In this document: positions 17,444-26,299 of the stretch, one piece after another
Numbering within the stretch: the stretch's first letter is position 1
Layout: the number at the start of each line of letters is the position of its first letter
Assembly: GCA_045542735.1 (NCBI GenBank)
Contig: JAZQLQ010000003.1
Location: 31,872-95,871, forward strand
Direction of reading: 5' to 3'
Length of the DNA stretch: 64,000 nt
From: UBA2882 sp045542735
Lineage (GTDB): Bacteria; Bacillota; Clostridia; Lachnospirales; Lachnospiraceae
Notes under the pieces: model-generated
Databases searched by the model: none
What the model was told of the DNA's origin: nothing
Seen by the model: the letters and a program-made list of their open reading frames with translations, nothing else
Position numbers and translations under genes: made by a program

Positions 17444-17669
17444 ATATACTTTCCTCTCTTCTATGTATTTCACAAGCGCCATTGCACTTGTAATGAATAT
17501 AATATATCTACTCTACTATACTATTTTTTAGACTTCTTTACCACATAGAAAGCCAAAAAAATACATTTTTTGCGTATTAAATTCGAAACAATTTATCATT
17601 TTTCTAAAGACGGGATTTTTAAAATATGATATGATAACTAACAGATAGTTTTATGGCTCCATTATTTTT

Positions 17670-17675
17670 AGGAGG
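17670..17675 (+). promoter_or_regulatory. Strong ribosome binding site
   Basis: AGGAGG six bases before the ATG at 17682 fixes the start of the nuclease-like gene. The 200-base gap between this gene and rnfC is AT rich and must hold two divergent promoters; I see only weak -10 candidates such as TATGAT near 17630 and TATAGT on the other strand. Confidence 0.7.
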
Positions 17676-17681
17676 AAGTTT

Positions 17682-18785
17682 ATGAAGACTTATACCGATG
17701 ATTTAACTTTGGATTTAAATAAATATCCGTTAAATGAGGTCGGCGATTTAGACGACATTTTATTTGTAGATATTGAAACTACCGGCTTTTCTGCCAAAAG
17801 TGCATCTTTGTATGAAATCGGTTGTATTTATTTCGAGAACAACCAGCCTAAGTTGGTACAATATTTTGCTGAAAACCCGGATGAAGAATGCGATATTTTA
17901 AAAGCCTTTTTTGAATTATGTAAACCAAACAATATTTTGATTCACTACAACGGCAACACCTTCGATCTTCCTTTCATGAAAGCAAAAGCTGCCAAATACG
18001 GAATTGCCCATCCCTTTGATGAAATGGAGGGAATCGATATCTTCAAAAGAATCTCTCCCTACAAAACCATTCTTGGATTGGAAAACTGCAAACAAAAGAC
18101 TGTAGAAACCTTCCTTGGCATTGACCGTGACGACCAATATAACGGCGGACAGTTGATTGAAGTATACAAAGAATACTGCCAATCTCCCACTGCTGAGGCA
18201 GAAGAATTGCTGGTCCTTCACAATAAGGATGATATGAAAGGCATGCTCAAGTTATTACCCACATTGACCTATGCCGATATCTTTATGCAGCCCTTCCGCG
18301 TCGTTAAAGTGCAGGCAAACCATTATGCTGACGAGAATGGGAATGGTCGGGATGAAGTCCTGATGAAAATCCGTTTCTTTGCACCTTTCCCCCAGCCTAT
18401 TGCCATGAACAAGGCTGACTGCTATTTCAGTGCTGAAGGAAATGAAGGCTTTTTAAAGGTTCCTCTGTATCGGGAAGAGATGAAATATTTTTATGCCAAT
18501 TATAAGGACTACTACTATCTCCCCGAAGAAGATGTGGCACTCCACAAATCCGTAGCCTCTTTTGTAGATAAAAATCATCGCAAACAGGCAAAGGCTTCTA
18601 ACTGCTATACGCGTAAAGAGTCCTTATACCTTCCCCAATGGGATATTTTGCACACACCGATTTTTAAAAGAAACTACGAAGACAAACTTTGTTTCTTTGA
18701 ACTGACAGAAGAAATGAAAAAACAGCCGGAAATTTTCCGACAGTATGCATTACATATTTTGGATATGATGGCACATTCGAAATAG
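17682..18785 (+). CDS. YprB-type ribonuclease H-like exonuclease domain protein
   Basis: Predicted 3'-5' exonuclease of the DnaQ-like superfamily, in the YprB group. The N-terminal half shows the exonuclease acidic motifs: FVDIETTGFS (Exo I, about residue 29), HYNGNTFDLPFMKAK (Exo II) and LVLHNKDDMKGM with HNxxDV-like spacing (Exo III). The C-terminal part (residues 210-367) is an uncharacterised domain seen in many Clostridia. The cellular substrate is unknown. It is a single gene, divergent from rnfC, and ends in a terminator shared with the convergent LRR lipoprotein gene. Confidence 0.82.
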   Translation: MKTYTDDLTLDLNKYPLNEVGDLDDILFVDIETTGFSAKSASLYEIGCIYFENNQPKLVQYFAENPDEECDILKAFFELCKPNNILIHYNGNTFDLPFMKAKAAKYGIAHPFDEMEGIDIFKRISPYKTILGLENCKQKTVETFLGIDRDDQYNGGQLIEVYKEYCQSPTAEAEELLVLHNKDDMKGMLKLLPTLTYADIFMQPFRVVKVQANHYADENGNGRDEVLMKIRFFAPFPQPIAMNKADCYFSAEGNEGFLKVPLYREEMKYFYANYKDYYYLPEEDVALHKSVASFVDKNHRKQAKASNCYTRKESLYLPQWDILHTPIFKRNYEDKLCFFELTEEMKKQPEIFRQYALHILDMMAHSK

Positions 18786-18802
18786 AATATCAACAAACTT
18801 TA

Positions 18803-18829
18803 AAAAGACCGATGGTTCATCGGTCTTTT
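18803..18829. terminator. Bidirectional terminator overlapping a stop codon
   Basis: AAAAGACCGATG and CATCGGTCTTTT form a perfect 12-bp stem around GTT. It ends both the plus-strand nuclease gene and the minus-strand LRR gene; the latter's TGA stop (18819-18817) lies inside the loop and stem. Confidence 0.88.
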
Positions 18830-20385
18830 ATTTCATTATTTACTTCATCAATTTGATATTCTCCAGTCAGCATCTTATACCACTGATAACCTTGATCTAT
18901 ATATAACTTATAATCAAATTGAATATTTTTTTGAAAATCCTTCAAACTATAGCCATATTCAGAAGGAGTGCCCCATGTATCCTGCCAATACAAGTCAGTC
19001 TCTAACACACACTCCCATATCCTATTATGAAATTGATATACTTCAGTGATTCTCCATAAATTAGCACTACCACCTTCATGTTGTACAATCAATTTACCAT
19101 CATGTAAAATAATTCCTCTATACGGTTCACCATATCGTCCTTCCGTCATTCCATCAGTCAATCCCATTGGTTCTAATGGGTTTTTATAACTAGTTTTTGT
19201 TCCCGGATAAATATATAGCCAACGATATCCCTCATAAATATCTTCGGGCTTATCCACCCACGATACAACAATTCCAACATCGTCTAAACCATCTCCCGTT
19301 GCATCTCCCACATAATAATCTTCCACCTTGAGTGCATGTCCTTCAAACATTATTTCTGTCACATCATATATATGCAATGCCTTTTTTACCTCTGCTTCCC
19401 AGTTGTCTGTTTTGGCTCCTTTACCAATAGTCACATCGAAGCAGGGATCAACACCTACCAACAACCCTACATTTTGTACAGGATTATCATAAAGCGAAAC
19501 AAAGGTTAAATTTTTCAATCCAACCAAGGCACTCACATCGGTAATTTTATTATCATCTAATGCCACTCCACTCAAATTGGGAAACTCCGCAAGCAAAGTG
19601 ATATCTTTAATTCTATTTTCCGACAGATTGAGCGAATGCAACTTTGTCATATCTTTAAGAAAGGAAATATCTTCTATCCCGCATCCCATCAAACCCAGAC
19701 TTTCCATTTTGGACATGGATGCAATGATTTCTATATTCTCTATTTCATCACAATAAGCTAATGACAATTCCACCAAATCTGTCAACCCACCTATGGGTGT
19801 CACATCTTTGATTGGTGTATCATATAAAGACAGATGCGTTAGCTGCTTCATTTCCTTTAAAACCGAAATGTCGCTAACATTGGTTTCCGGAATATATAAC
19901 CGCTTTAATGCTCCCAAATTTGCCACAAAGGAAATATCCTCCAAATAAGAATCTCTAATGTACAACTCTTCCAGTTTCTGCAGTTCACCCGCTGTTCCGC
20001 ATACATCATAATCCAAAACCATTTCTTTACCCAGTTTGGGTTCTACATAGATTCTCAATATTTTTAATTCGGTAAAATGCTGCAAATCACCGGCTATATG
20101 TACAGGCTCCGTATTATCGTAAAACGCGATGTCTAACATCTCTATTTGTTCCAATTTCTGTCCGTCTATCTTTGAACCCTCTGCCAATCCCAATTCTTCT
20201 CTGACATACGCCTCTATTTCTGCGCATTCAAATTGAATCTCTTCATCTTCATTTTCTACTATATCTACTTCTTGTTCTTCTATATACTGTTCATTCTTTT
20301 CTTCTCCAACCATTTCTGTTTTTTCACAAGCAACCATGTTCAATGCCATGACTAAAACACAAAATAACCAATTAAATCTTTTCAT
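18817..20385 (-). CDS. Leucine-rich-repeat lipoprotein with FG-GAP-like C-terminus
   Basis: Predicted surface lipoprotein. The N-terminus MKRFNWLFCVLVMALNMVAC has a hydrophobic core and a lipobox ending at Cys20. An acidic linker (residues 25-50) follows, then about nine internalin-type leucine-rich repeats of 21-22 residues (for example LKRLYIPETNVSDISVLKEM). The last 200 residues hold GDATGDGLDDVGIVVSW, a calcium-loop-like D-x-T-G-D-G-x-D-D motif of FG-GAP/VCBS type. The likely role is binding a protein or glycan outside the cell, ligand unknown. No partner genes are adjacent. 522 residues. Confidence 0.8.
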   Translation of the reverse strand: MKRFNWLFCVLVMALNMVACEKTEMVGEEKNEQYIEEQEVDIVENEDEEIQFECAEIEAYVREELGLAEGSKIDGQKLEQIEMLDIAFYDNTEPVHIAGDLQHFTELKILRIYVEPKLGKEMVLDYDVCGTAGELQKLEELYIRDSYLEDISFVANLGALKRLYIPETNVSDISVLKEMKQLTHLSLYDTPIKDVTPIGGLTDLVELSLAYCDEIENIEIIASMSKMESLGLMGCGIEDISFLKDMTKLHSLNLSENRIKDITLLAEFPNLSGVALDDNKITDVSALVGLKNLTFVSLYDNPVQNVGLLVGVDPCFDVTIGKGAKTDNWEAEVKKALHIYDVTEIMFEGHALKVEDYYVGDATGDGLDDVGIVVSWVDKPEDIYEGYRWLYIYPGTKTSYKNPLEPMGLTDGMTEGRYGEPYRGIILHDGKLIVQHEGGSANLWRITEVYQFHNRIWECVLETDLYWQDTWGTPSEYGYSLKDFQKNIQFDYKLYIDQGYQWYKMLTGEYQIDEVNNEIKDR

Positions 20386-20472
20386 CTTTGTATGCCTTTC
20401 TGCCCATCACAAATGTCAGTACCAGAAGTCTATCATAGAAATGCAAACTTTTTGCATCATTGAAAACAAAAA

Positions 20473-20500
20473 AATTCCTTTTATCAGCTTTGCTCTAATA
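20473..20500 (-). terminator. Terminator of the Rpn-type gene
   Basis: AATTCCTTTTAT pairs with ATAAAAGGAATT around an 8-10 base loop, with a T run on the minus strand. It lies just past the stop at 20515. Confidence 0.75.
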
Positions 20501-20514
20501 AAAGGAATTAATTT

Positions 20515-21354
20515 TTAATTTTCTAATAACAACTGCGCTTTGTGCACAACCTTTTCATCTATTCCCTCTGCAACAATTTGTTCAGGCAATATGCCCTGTT
20601 GCAATCGCTTTGTTGTCTCAAAAAGAGTTTCTACGCCTTCCTCATACTCCTCAGCACGAATCAGCTGTTCTCTTCTTTCCCATGTATAATCCAAATTCGC
20701 CACTTTAATCACCTCAGTCCGATGTTCTCTAAAAAACTTTTCCAAAATACCTTCTTTTATACAATCATCTATTGCCCGATTAATACCTTCTGTCAGTTCC
20801 GCACATTTCTTTTCATAGTAGCGCACCTTTTCAACAAAATACATATACCCCTGCAAAACCTTTGAACTATGCAAAAGTTCTGTATTCATCCCTTTATTAA
20901 TATTATAAACCTTACATATTAATTCAACTTCAGGTTGTCCATTTTGATGCTCAAATGCATCTGACAATCTCAATTCTTCCACCTCAGGCCTTGCTTCTGT
21001 CCCATTATAGAAAACTGCAAATCGAGGGGTGGGAATCTTAACTAATCTCTTGCCGTATAAATCTCTGTTATGAATAAGTTTTTTTAACAAATTCACTAAA
21101 TATATCAGGTTTCTTAACGGAACATTGGGATTATACATGGACTGATGTTCATATAAGTTTAAATTTTGAAAAATAATAAAAGAAGCATCATTTCTAATGG
21201 ATAATGAAACACCTTTTTCCAACAAAAAAATTTTAACCTCTTCCGGATTATCATAATCCGTTCCATTCAAGACATTATACACATCTAATGCATATTCAGG
21301 CTCCTCTAAGAGCATGCTAAATACATCACTCTTGTACTCTCTGTTTTCTGCCAT
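20515..21354 (-). CDS. Rpn family recombination-promoting nuclease / PD-(D/E)XK transposase-like protein
   Basis: Member of the Rpn/PDDEXK_2 group, putative transposase-related endonucleases that are often present in several chromosomal copies. The start MAENREYKSDVFSMLLEEPE follows AGGAGGAAATGT. Recognisable parts are the N-terminal D-x-x-F-x-x-L-L segment, NDASFIIF, the FAVFYNG(T) box and LRLSDAFE. 279 residues. No inverted repeats or target duplications are visible at its ends, so I do not call an insertion sequence. The codon and base composition is AT rich, fitting a mobile or recently acquired gene. Confidence 0.72.
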   Translation of the reverse strand: MAENREYKSDVFSMLLEEPEYALDVYNVLNGTDYDNPEEVKIFLLEKGVSLSIRNDASFIIFQNLNLYEHQSMYNPNVPLRNLIYLVNLLKKLIHNRDLYGKRLVKIPTPRFAVFYNGTEARPEVEELRLSDAFEHQNGQPEVELICKVYNINKGMNTELLHSSKVLQGYMYFVEKVRYYEKKCAELTEGINRAIDDCIKEGILEKFFREHRTEVIKVANLDYTWERREQLIRAEEYEEGVETLFETTKRLQQGILPEQIVAEGIDEKVVHKAQLLLEN

Positions 21355-21514
21355 ACATTTCCTCCTTTGCAGATTTCTTTGCACAGGAGCCATGAATAGA
21401 AAACTCCTGCTCTAATTAAATGGATTTTTAAAGCATGAATTTTCTAAGATAAAAAAGAATAGCAGATACAAACGTATATACGTTTTGCCGTGATTTGTTA
21501 TTACAGAAAAGAAA

Positions 21515-21555
21515 ATATGCTTTGCAAAGAGTATAGCACACTCTGCAAAGCATAT
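21515..21555 (-). terminator. Terminator of the tetR-to-cheR transcript
   Basis: ATATGCTTTGCA and TGCAAAGCATAT form a 12-bp stem, extended inward by AGAGT/ACTCT pairing. On the minus strand the stem is followed by TTTTCTTTTC. It is located just after cheR. Confidence 0.82.
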
Positions 21556-21567
21556 GCAATATTTTTA

Positions 21568-22347
21568 TTATGGTTTCTCATAGTAGAAGGAATCTTTACG
21601 TGCGTATCCCATCTGCTTGTAGTTGATAATCTGTTCGGTACTTCCGATAAACAAGACGCCCTTCTTTGCCAATGCATGATAAAACTTCTCAAACACCTCG
21701 TCTTTGGCTTCTTCTGTGAAGTAAATCAATACATTACGGCATACTATAAAGTGATAGTCTGTAGGATATTCATCCTTTAACAGATTATGTTTTTGAAATT
21801 TTACTCTGGCTTTAATCTCATCCGAAATCTGATAAGAAGGACCAACCTTTGTAAAATACTTTTCCTTTAAATCCTTTGGAACGCCTGCAATACTTTTTTC
21901 GTTGTATAATCCCGCCTGTGCTTTTTCCAACACCTGATTATCAATGTCAGTTGCATAGATGGTGATTTGATTCAACGGTATATGTCTGGACAACGCCATA
22001 ACCAATGAATACGGTTCATCACCGGTAGAACATGCCGCACTCCAAATCTTTAAGTTACGGCCAAAGTCCTTAATCAACTGTGGAATAACCTGTTTGTCCA
22101 TATACTCCCACTGTTCCGGATTACGATAAAACTCGGATACATTAATGGTCAGATAATTGACAAACTCATCAAATTTTGGTTTGTTGGTACGAAGCAACTC
22201 TACATAAGGGGCATAACCACTAATACCGTTTTTGGCAATCAAAGTATCAATCCTACGTTTCATCTGCTTTTCTTTGTAGCAGTTTAAATCGATACGTGTC
22301 AGCTCATATACCGCCTTTTTAAAATCCTCGTAATCATACAATGCCAT
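21568..22347 (-). CDS. cheR: CheR-type chemoreceptor glutamate methyltransferase
   Basis: S-adenosylmethionine-dependent methylation of glutamate side chains on methyl-accepting chemotaxis proteins. 259 residues from MALYDYEDFKKAVYEL. The N-terminal CheR domain includes INVSEFYRNPEQWEYM, the SAM site is KIWSAACSTGDEPYSLVMAL, then ATDIDNQVLEKAQAGLY and FIVCRNVLIYF, all classic CheR motifs. It begins one base after the rpsA stop and has a poor ribosome site, so translation is probably coupled to rpsA. No other chemotaxis gene is nearby. Confidence 0.92.
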   Translation of the reverse strand: MALYDYEDFKKAVYELTRIDLNCYKEKQMKRRIDTLIAKNGISGYAPYVELLRTNKPKFDEFVNYLTINVSEFYRNPEQWEYMDKQVIPQLIKDFGRNLKIWSAACSTGDEPYSLVMALSRHIPLNQITIYATDIDNQVLEKAQAGLYNEKSIAGVPKDLKEKYFTKVGPSYQISDEIKARVKFQKHNLLKDEYPTDYHFIVCRNVLIYFTEEAKDEVFEKFYHALAKKGVLFIGSTEQIINYKQMGYARKDSFYYEKP

Positions 22348-22348
22348 A

Positions 22349-23497
22349 TTATTCAGCACTTTCCTCTGCTTCTTCAGCAATTACTTTATCAATATCTACA
22401 GAAACAACCTCTGCATCAGCATCTTCTGCTTCTTCAGCGGGTTCGGGAGCAAGTAATGCTTTCATGCTTAAGCTGATCTTTTTATCTGCTTCATTGAAGT
22501 CAACAATCTTAGCTGTAACTTCTTCGCCTACTTTTAATACATCTGCAGGTTTCTCGATATGATCTTTGGAAATCTGGGATACATGTAATAATGCATCTAC
22601 ACCAACTTCTAACTCAACAAATGCACCAAAGTCTGTCATTCTTGCAACAGTACCTGTTACAACATTGCCTACTGCATATTTGCTTGCTGCATCCTTCCAA
22701 GGATTAGCATCATCAAATTTTAAGCTGAGTGCAATCTTTGTTCCGTCAATATCTTTGATAAGAACTTTAACTGCATCGCCAACTTTGAATACTTTTTTAG
22801 GATTCTCAACTCTGCCCCAAGACATCTCAGAGATGTGAAGTAATCCGTCTGCTCCGCCTAAATCAATGAATGCACCGAAGTCTGTCACGTTTTTAACAGT
22901 ACCTTCTACTACATCACCGATGTGAAGTTTCTCAAATAACTCTTTCTGCTGCTCTGCTTTCTTAGCAACCAAGAGCTGTTTGCGATCACCAATGTATCTT
23001 CTTCTCTTAGGATTGTACTCGCTGATAACAAATTCGATTTCCTGATCAGCATATTTGGATAAGTCTTTCTCGTATACGTTGGATACTAAGCTTGCAGGGA
23101 TAAAGATACGAACTTCATCAACAACAACACTTAAACCACCATCTAATACCTGTGCAACTTTTGCAGTTAATACTTCTTTGTTCTCAAAAGCATCCTGAAT
23201 TCTCTTATTGCCTTTTTCAAGAGCCAGTCTCTTGTAGGAAAGAAGAACCTGTCCTTCTCCGTCGTTTACTTTAACAACTTTTACTTCCATCTTGTCGCCA
23301 ACATTCAATACGGTTGTTAAGTCAACATTAGCTTCGTTTGTGTATTCGTTTCTGGTAAGAATACCATCAGATTTATATCCAATGTTCAAAACAGCTTCAT
23401 CGGGTTTAACAGCGATGATTGTTCCTTCAACGATCTCTCCATTTCTGATTGTTTTTAATGATTCCTCCAACATTTGTTCAAAAGTTAATTCTGACAT
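22349..23497 (-). CDS. rpsA: S1 RNA-binding domain protein (ribosomal protein S1 homologue)
   Basis: S1-like protein that binds single-stranded RNA on the ribosome. 382 residues with four S1 OB-fold domains; the third and fourth show clear repeats (GDVVEGTVKNVTDFGAFIDLGGADGLLHISEMSWG and then GNVVTGTVARMTDFGAFVEL). Four domains instead of the six in E. coli S1 is usual for Firmicutes. The gene starts with AGGAGG upstream of ATG 23497 and overlaps the end of ispH by 20 bases, which matches the ispH-rpsA pairing or fusion known in Clostridia. Confidence 0.9.
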   Translation of the reverse strand: MSELTFEQMLEESLKTIRNGEIVEGTIIAVKPDEAVLNIGYKSDGILTRNEYTNEANVDLTTVLNVGDKMEVKVVKVNDGEGQVLLSYKRLALEKGNKRIQDAFENKEVLTAKVAQVLDGGLSVVVDEVRIFIPASLVSNVYEKDLSKYADQEIEFVISEYNPKRRRYIGDRKQLLVAKKAEQQKELFEKLHIGDVVEGTVKNVTDFGAFIDLGGADGLLHISEMSWGRVENPKKVFKVGDAVKVLIKDIDGTKIALSLKFDDANPWKDAASKYAVGNVVTGTVARMTDFGAFVELEVGVDALLHVSQISKDHIEKPADVLKVGEEVTAKIVDFNEADKKISLSMKALLAPEPAEEAEDADAEVVSVDIDKVIAEEAEESAE

Positions 23498-24326
23498 AAT
23501 TTTGAACCTCCTCTATAATATTATTTGGGGTGGACGCCCCAGCGGTAATTCCCACCAGTTGAGCCGAATCAGGCAAGTCCATCTTCAAATCTTCCAGTGT
23601 TTGTATAAAAAAAGTGTTCTCACATTTCGCTTTGCATATCTCGTACAGTTTTCTCGAATTGGAACTGTGAGTACCGCCTATCACTATCATGGCATCGACT
23701 TCATCCGCTATTTTAGCGGCTTCCGTCTGTCTTTCTTCGGTTGCATTACAAATCGTATTTACAACATTTATATCATAACCTTTTTTTGAAATAATTTCAA
23801 CTAATTCTTGAAATTTATTGTAGTTAAATGTCGTTTGTGACACCACACAAACTTTCTTGTTTGCCGGCAATGATAAATTTTGTGCTTCTTCCTTGGATTC
23901 CACAACAATTGCAGGGGTTTTACACCACCCTTTGATACCCTCTACCTCAGGATGTACGTCATTGCCGATAATGATAATTTGCGATTCTTCGTTACTTTCT
24001 TTTTCAACAATACGATGTATTTTTTTTACAAAGGGACAAGTGGCATCAATACACTCCAATCCCTGCTCATCCAAGATATCATATATTTCCTTTGGCACGC
24101 CATGTGAACGGATGACTACCGCTCCATCGGATAAAGAACGTAACGCATCTACACTATCGATGACCTTGACACCATGTTTCTCCAGATCTGCAACCACAGT
24201 CTCATTATGGATGATTGGTCCAAAAGTATAAATCTTTTTGCCACTTTCTATCTGTTCGTATACCTTTTCAACCGCACGCTTAACACCAAAGCAAAACCCG
24301 GCACTGTTTGCCAATTTGATTTCCAT
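23478..24326 (-). CDS. ispH: 4-hydroxy-3-methylbut-2-enyl diphosphate reductase
   Basis: Last step of the MEP isoprenoid route, a 4Fe-4S enzyme producing IPP and DMAPP. 282 residues starting MEIKLANSAGFCFGVKRAVE. The three cluster cysteines are visible in GFCFGVKRA (about residue 12), DATCPFVKKIH (about 95) and NTICNATEERQTEA (about 190). The substrate-site SHGVP and TTFN segments are present. Upstream cmk and downstream overlapping rpsA give the common clostridial order. Confidence 0.95.
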   Translation of the reverse strand: MEIKLANSAGFCFGVKRAVEKVYEQIESGKKIYTFGPIIHNETVVADLEKHGVKVIDSVDALRSLSDGAVVIRSHGVPKEIYDILDEQGLECIDATCPFVKKIHRIVEKESNEESQIIIIGNDVHPEVEGIKGWCKTPAIVVESKEEAQNLSLPANKKVCVVSQTTFNYNKFQELVEIISKKGYDINVVNTICNATEERQTEAAKIADEVDAMIVIGGTHSSNSRKLYEICKAKCENTFFIQTLEDLKMDLPDSAQLVGITAGASTPNNIIEEVQNYVRINF

Positions 24327-24345
24327 ATAGTTTCCCTTTCACGTT

Positions 24346-25008
24346 TTATTTATATTCTGTTAAACCAATAATTTTTTCTACCACTTCATCGATGGACAAA
24401 TCAGAAGAATCCAACAAAATAGCATCATCGGCCTGTTTAAGCGGAGAAATCTCACGATTCATATCACGCTCATCACGTTCAATAATATCCTTTTCAATGG
24501 TATCCAAATCACAGTCCACGCCTTTTGCAGTGAGTTCATCAAAACGTCTCTTAGCGCGTACTGCAGAACTTGCTGTCAGATACACTTTTACATTGGCATC
24601 CGGTAATACACAAGTACCGATGTCCCTGCCATCCATAATCACATCAGCAGTCTTTGCAAGTTTCTGCTGTAAAGAAACCAGTTTCTTTCTCACATCACCG
24701 TTTACTGAGCTGGCAGAAGCCATATTTCCCACTTCTTCTGTACGGATGAAACCATTGACATTTTCGCCATTTAATAATACAACCTGTTCACCATTCTCAT
24801 AAACAATGGTAATATCTGCATCTTCACAAGCCTGACTGATAGCAACACTGTCATCTGCAGCAATCTCCTTACGCAAAATATGAAGCGCCATAGCACGATA
24901 CATAGCTCCGGTATCCACATAAATAAATCCCAACTGCTTCGCAATTTTCTTTGCAATGGTACTTTTACCTGCACCTGCAGGTCCGTCAATGGCAATACTA
25001 TAACTCAT
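24346..25008 (-). CDS. cmk: (d)CMP kinase
   Basis: Phosphorylates CMP and dCMP to the diphosphates. 220 residues from MSYSIAIDGPAGAGKSTIAKK, the start being chosen by GAGGATAAATAT upstream. The P-loop is GPAGAGKST (residues 8-16), followed by VDTGAMYRAM, the nucleotide-site MDGRDIGTCVLPDA and the lid RAKRRFDEL. The gene lies between a BaiN-type flavoprotein gene and ispH, an order common in clostridial genomes. Confidence 0.95.
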   Translation of the reverse strand: MSYSIAIDGPAGAGKSTIAKKIAKQLGFIYVDTGAMYRAMALHILRKEIAADDSVAISQACEDADITIVYENGEQVVLLNGENVNGFIRTEEVGNMASASSVNGDVRKKLVSLQQKLAKTADVIMDGRDIGTCVLPDANVKVYLTASSAVRAKRRFDELTAKGVDCDLDTIEKDIIERDERDMNREISPLKQADDAILLDSSDLSIDEVVEKIIGLTEYK

Positions 25009-25069
25009 ATATTTATCCTCATTTTTCATTATTATTTGTGACAAAACGTCGTCGCTTTGCATCATGCAT

Positions 25070-26299
25070 TTAACTTATCGATTCACCTGCCAAGTGTCCG
25101 GTAGACCATGCAATCTGCAGATTATAGCCTCCGGTCAGGGCATCTACATCAATCATTTCACCGGCAAAATACAGACCTTGTACATGCTTGGACTCCATGG
25201 TAGAAGGATTGATATCCTTCACGCTGACGCCGCCTTTGGTGACAATGGCTTCGTTGTAATCTGCCGTGCCCGTGACAGTTAGCGGCAAGGCTTTGATGCA
25301 TTCTGCAAATGCAGTCCTCTCCACCTTACTGATTTCACAGACCTTTTTCTCCGGATCAATGCCGGAAATAGCAATCATAACCGGAATCAATCTGGAAGGA
25401 AACAATCCGTTTAAAGTATTTTTAAACTGCTTGTGGTTATTTTCTTCAAAATCACGGATCAGGCGCTTTTGTAACTGTTCCATGGACAATGCCGGTTTTA
25501 AATCAATAAACAACTGTAATTCCTGCTCTGATAATTTTTTATTAATATAACTGCTGGCACTTAAGATCAACGGACCGCTGACACCATAGTGGGTGAACAG
25601 CATTTCCCCAAAGTCCTCATACAAGACTTTCTTTCCGTTTTTTACCGTAACCGTTACATTTTTTAACGACAGCCCCATCAGCTCGCGGCACCAGGTTTCT
25701 TTTGTGCGAAGCGGAACCAACGCCGGATAAAAAGATGTATTTTTATGTCCGGTATCTTCTGCCATTTTGTGCCCGTCCCCGGTAGAACCTGTAGAAGGAT
25801 AGGAAATGCCTCCGGTAGCCAAAATCACAGCATCCGCGGGATAATGTTTTCCTTTTTCATCCACAACACCTGTCACTTTATCTTCTGTTACATCCAGTTT
25901 CATAACACGGGTATGCAAACGGACTTCAACCGATAACTGCTGTAATCTTTTCTCTAAAGTTTTAATCACATCCGATGAATGGTCCGACAAAGGAAAAACA
26001 CGGTTGCCCCGTTCTGTTTTTAATTTTAATCCGTTTTTTTCAAAAAACTCCATGCACATCTGATTGTCAAATCCATAGAGTGCACTATACAAAAACTTTG
26101 GATTGGTAACAATGCTCGCAAAAATCTGCTCCATATCCGAAGCGTTGGTCAGATTACATCGTCCCTTTCCCGTAATAAACACTTTTTTACCAAGTTTTTC
26201 GTTTCGTTCAAGGAGGGTAACGGCATGACCTTTTTCAGCCGCTGCTACTGCCGCCATCATGCCTGCGGCACCGCCTCCTACGACAATTACTTTACTCAT
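25070..26299 (-). CDS. BaiN/RdsA (HI0933) family NAD(P)/FAD-dependent oxidoreductase
   Basis: Flavoprotein of the HI0933/YhiN group, predicted to reduce an unsaturated or keto substrate; one relative (BaiN) was linked to bile-acid dehydroxylation, but most members are conserved housekeeping genes of unknown substrate. 409 residues. The dinucleotide-binding VVGGGAAGMMAAVAAAEKGH is at the N-terminus, KVFITGKGRCNLTN is the family signature, and GGYNLQIAWSTGHLAG closes the FAD site. It starts inside the last codons of the RpiR-type regulator gene. Confidence 0.88.
   Translation of the reverse strand: MSKVIVVGGGAAGMMAAVAAAEKGHAVTLLERNEKLGKKVFITGKGRCNLTNASDMEQIFASIVTNPKFLYSALYGFDNQMCMEFFEKNGLKLKTERGNRVFPLSDHSSDVIKTLEKRLQQLSVEVRLHTRVMKLDVTEDKVTGVVDEKGKHYPADAVILATGGISYPSTGSTGDGHKMAEDTGHKNTSFYPALVPLRTKETWCRELMGLSLKNVTVTVKNGKKVLYEDFGEMLFTHYGVSGPLILSASSYINKKLSEQELQLFIDLKPALSMEQLQKRLIRDFEENNHKQFKNTLNGLFPSRLIPVMIAISGIDPEKKVCEISKVERTAFAECIKALPLTVTGTADYNEAIVTKGGVSVKDINPSTMESKHVQGLYFAGEMIDVDALTGGYNLQIAWSTGHLAGESIS

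Noticed and set aside
17444..17482. N-terminal extension of rnfC (13 extra residues)
   Set aside because: No ribosome site before the upstream ATG; GAGAGG precedes the internal ATG and the shorter start aligns with the usual RnfC N-terminus.
20515..21400. Complete insertion sequence around the Rpn-type gene
   Set aside because: No terminal inverted repeats or target-site duplications could be seen at either side; the family is often present as single genes.
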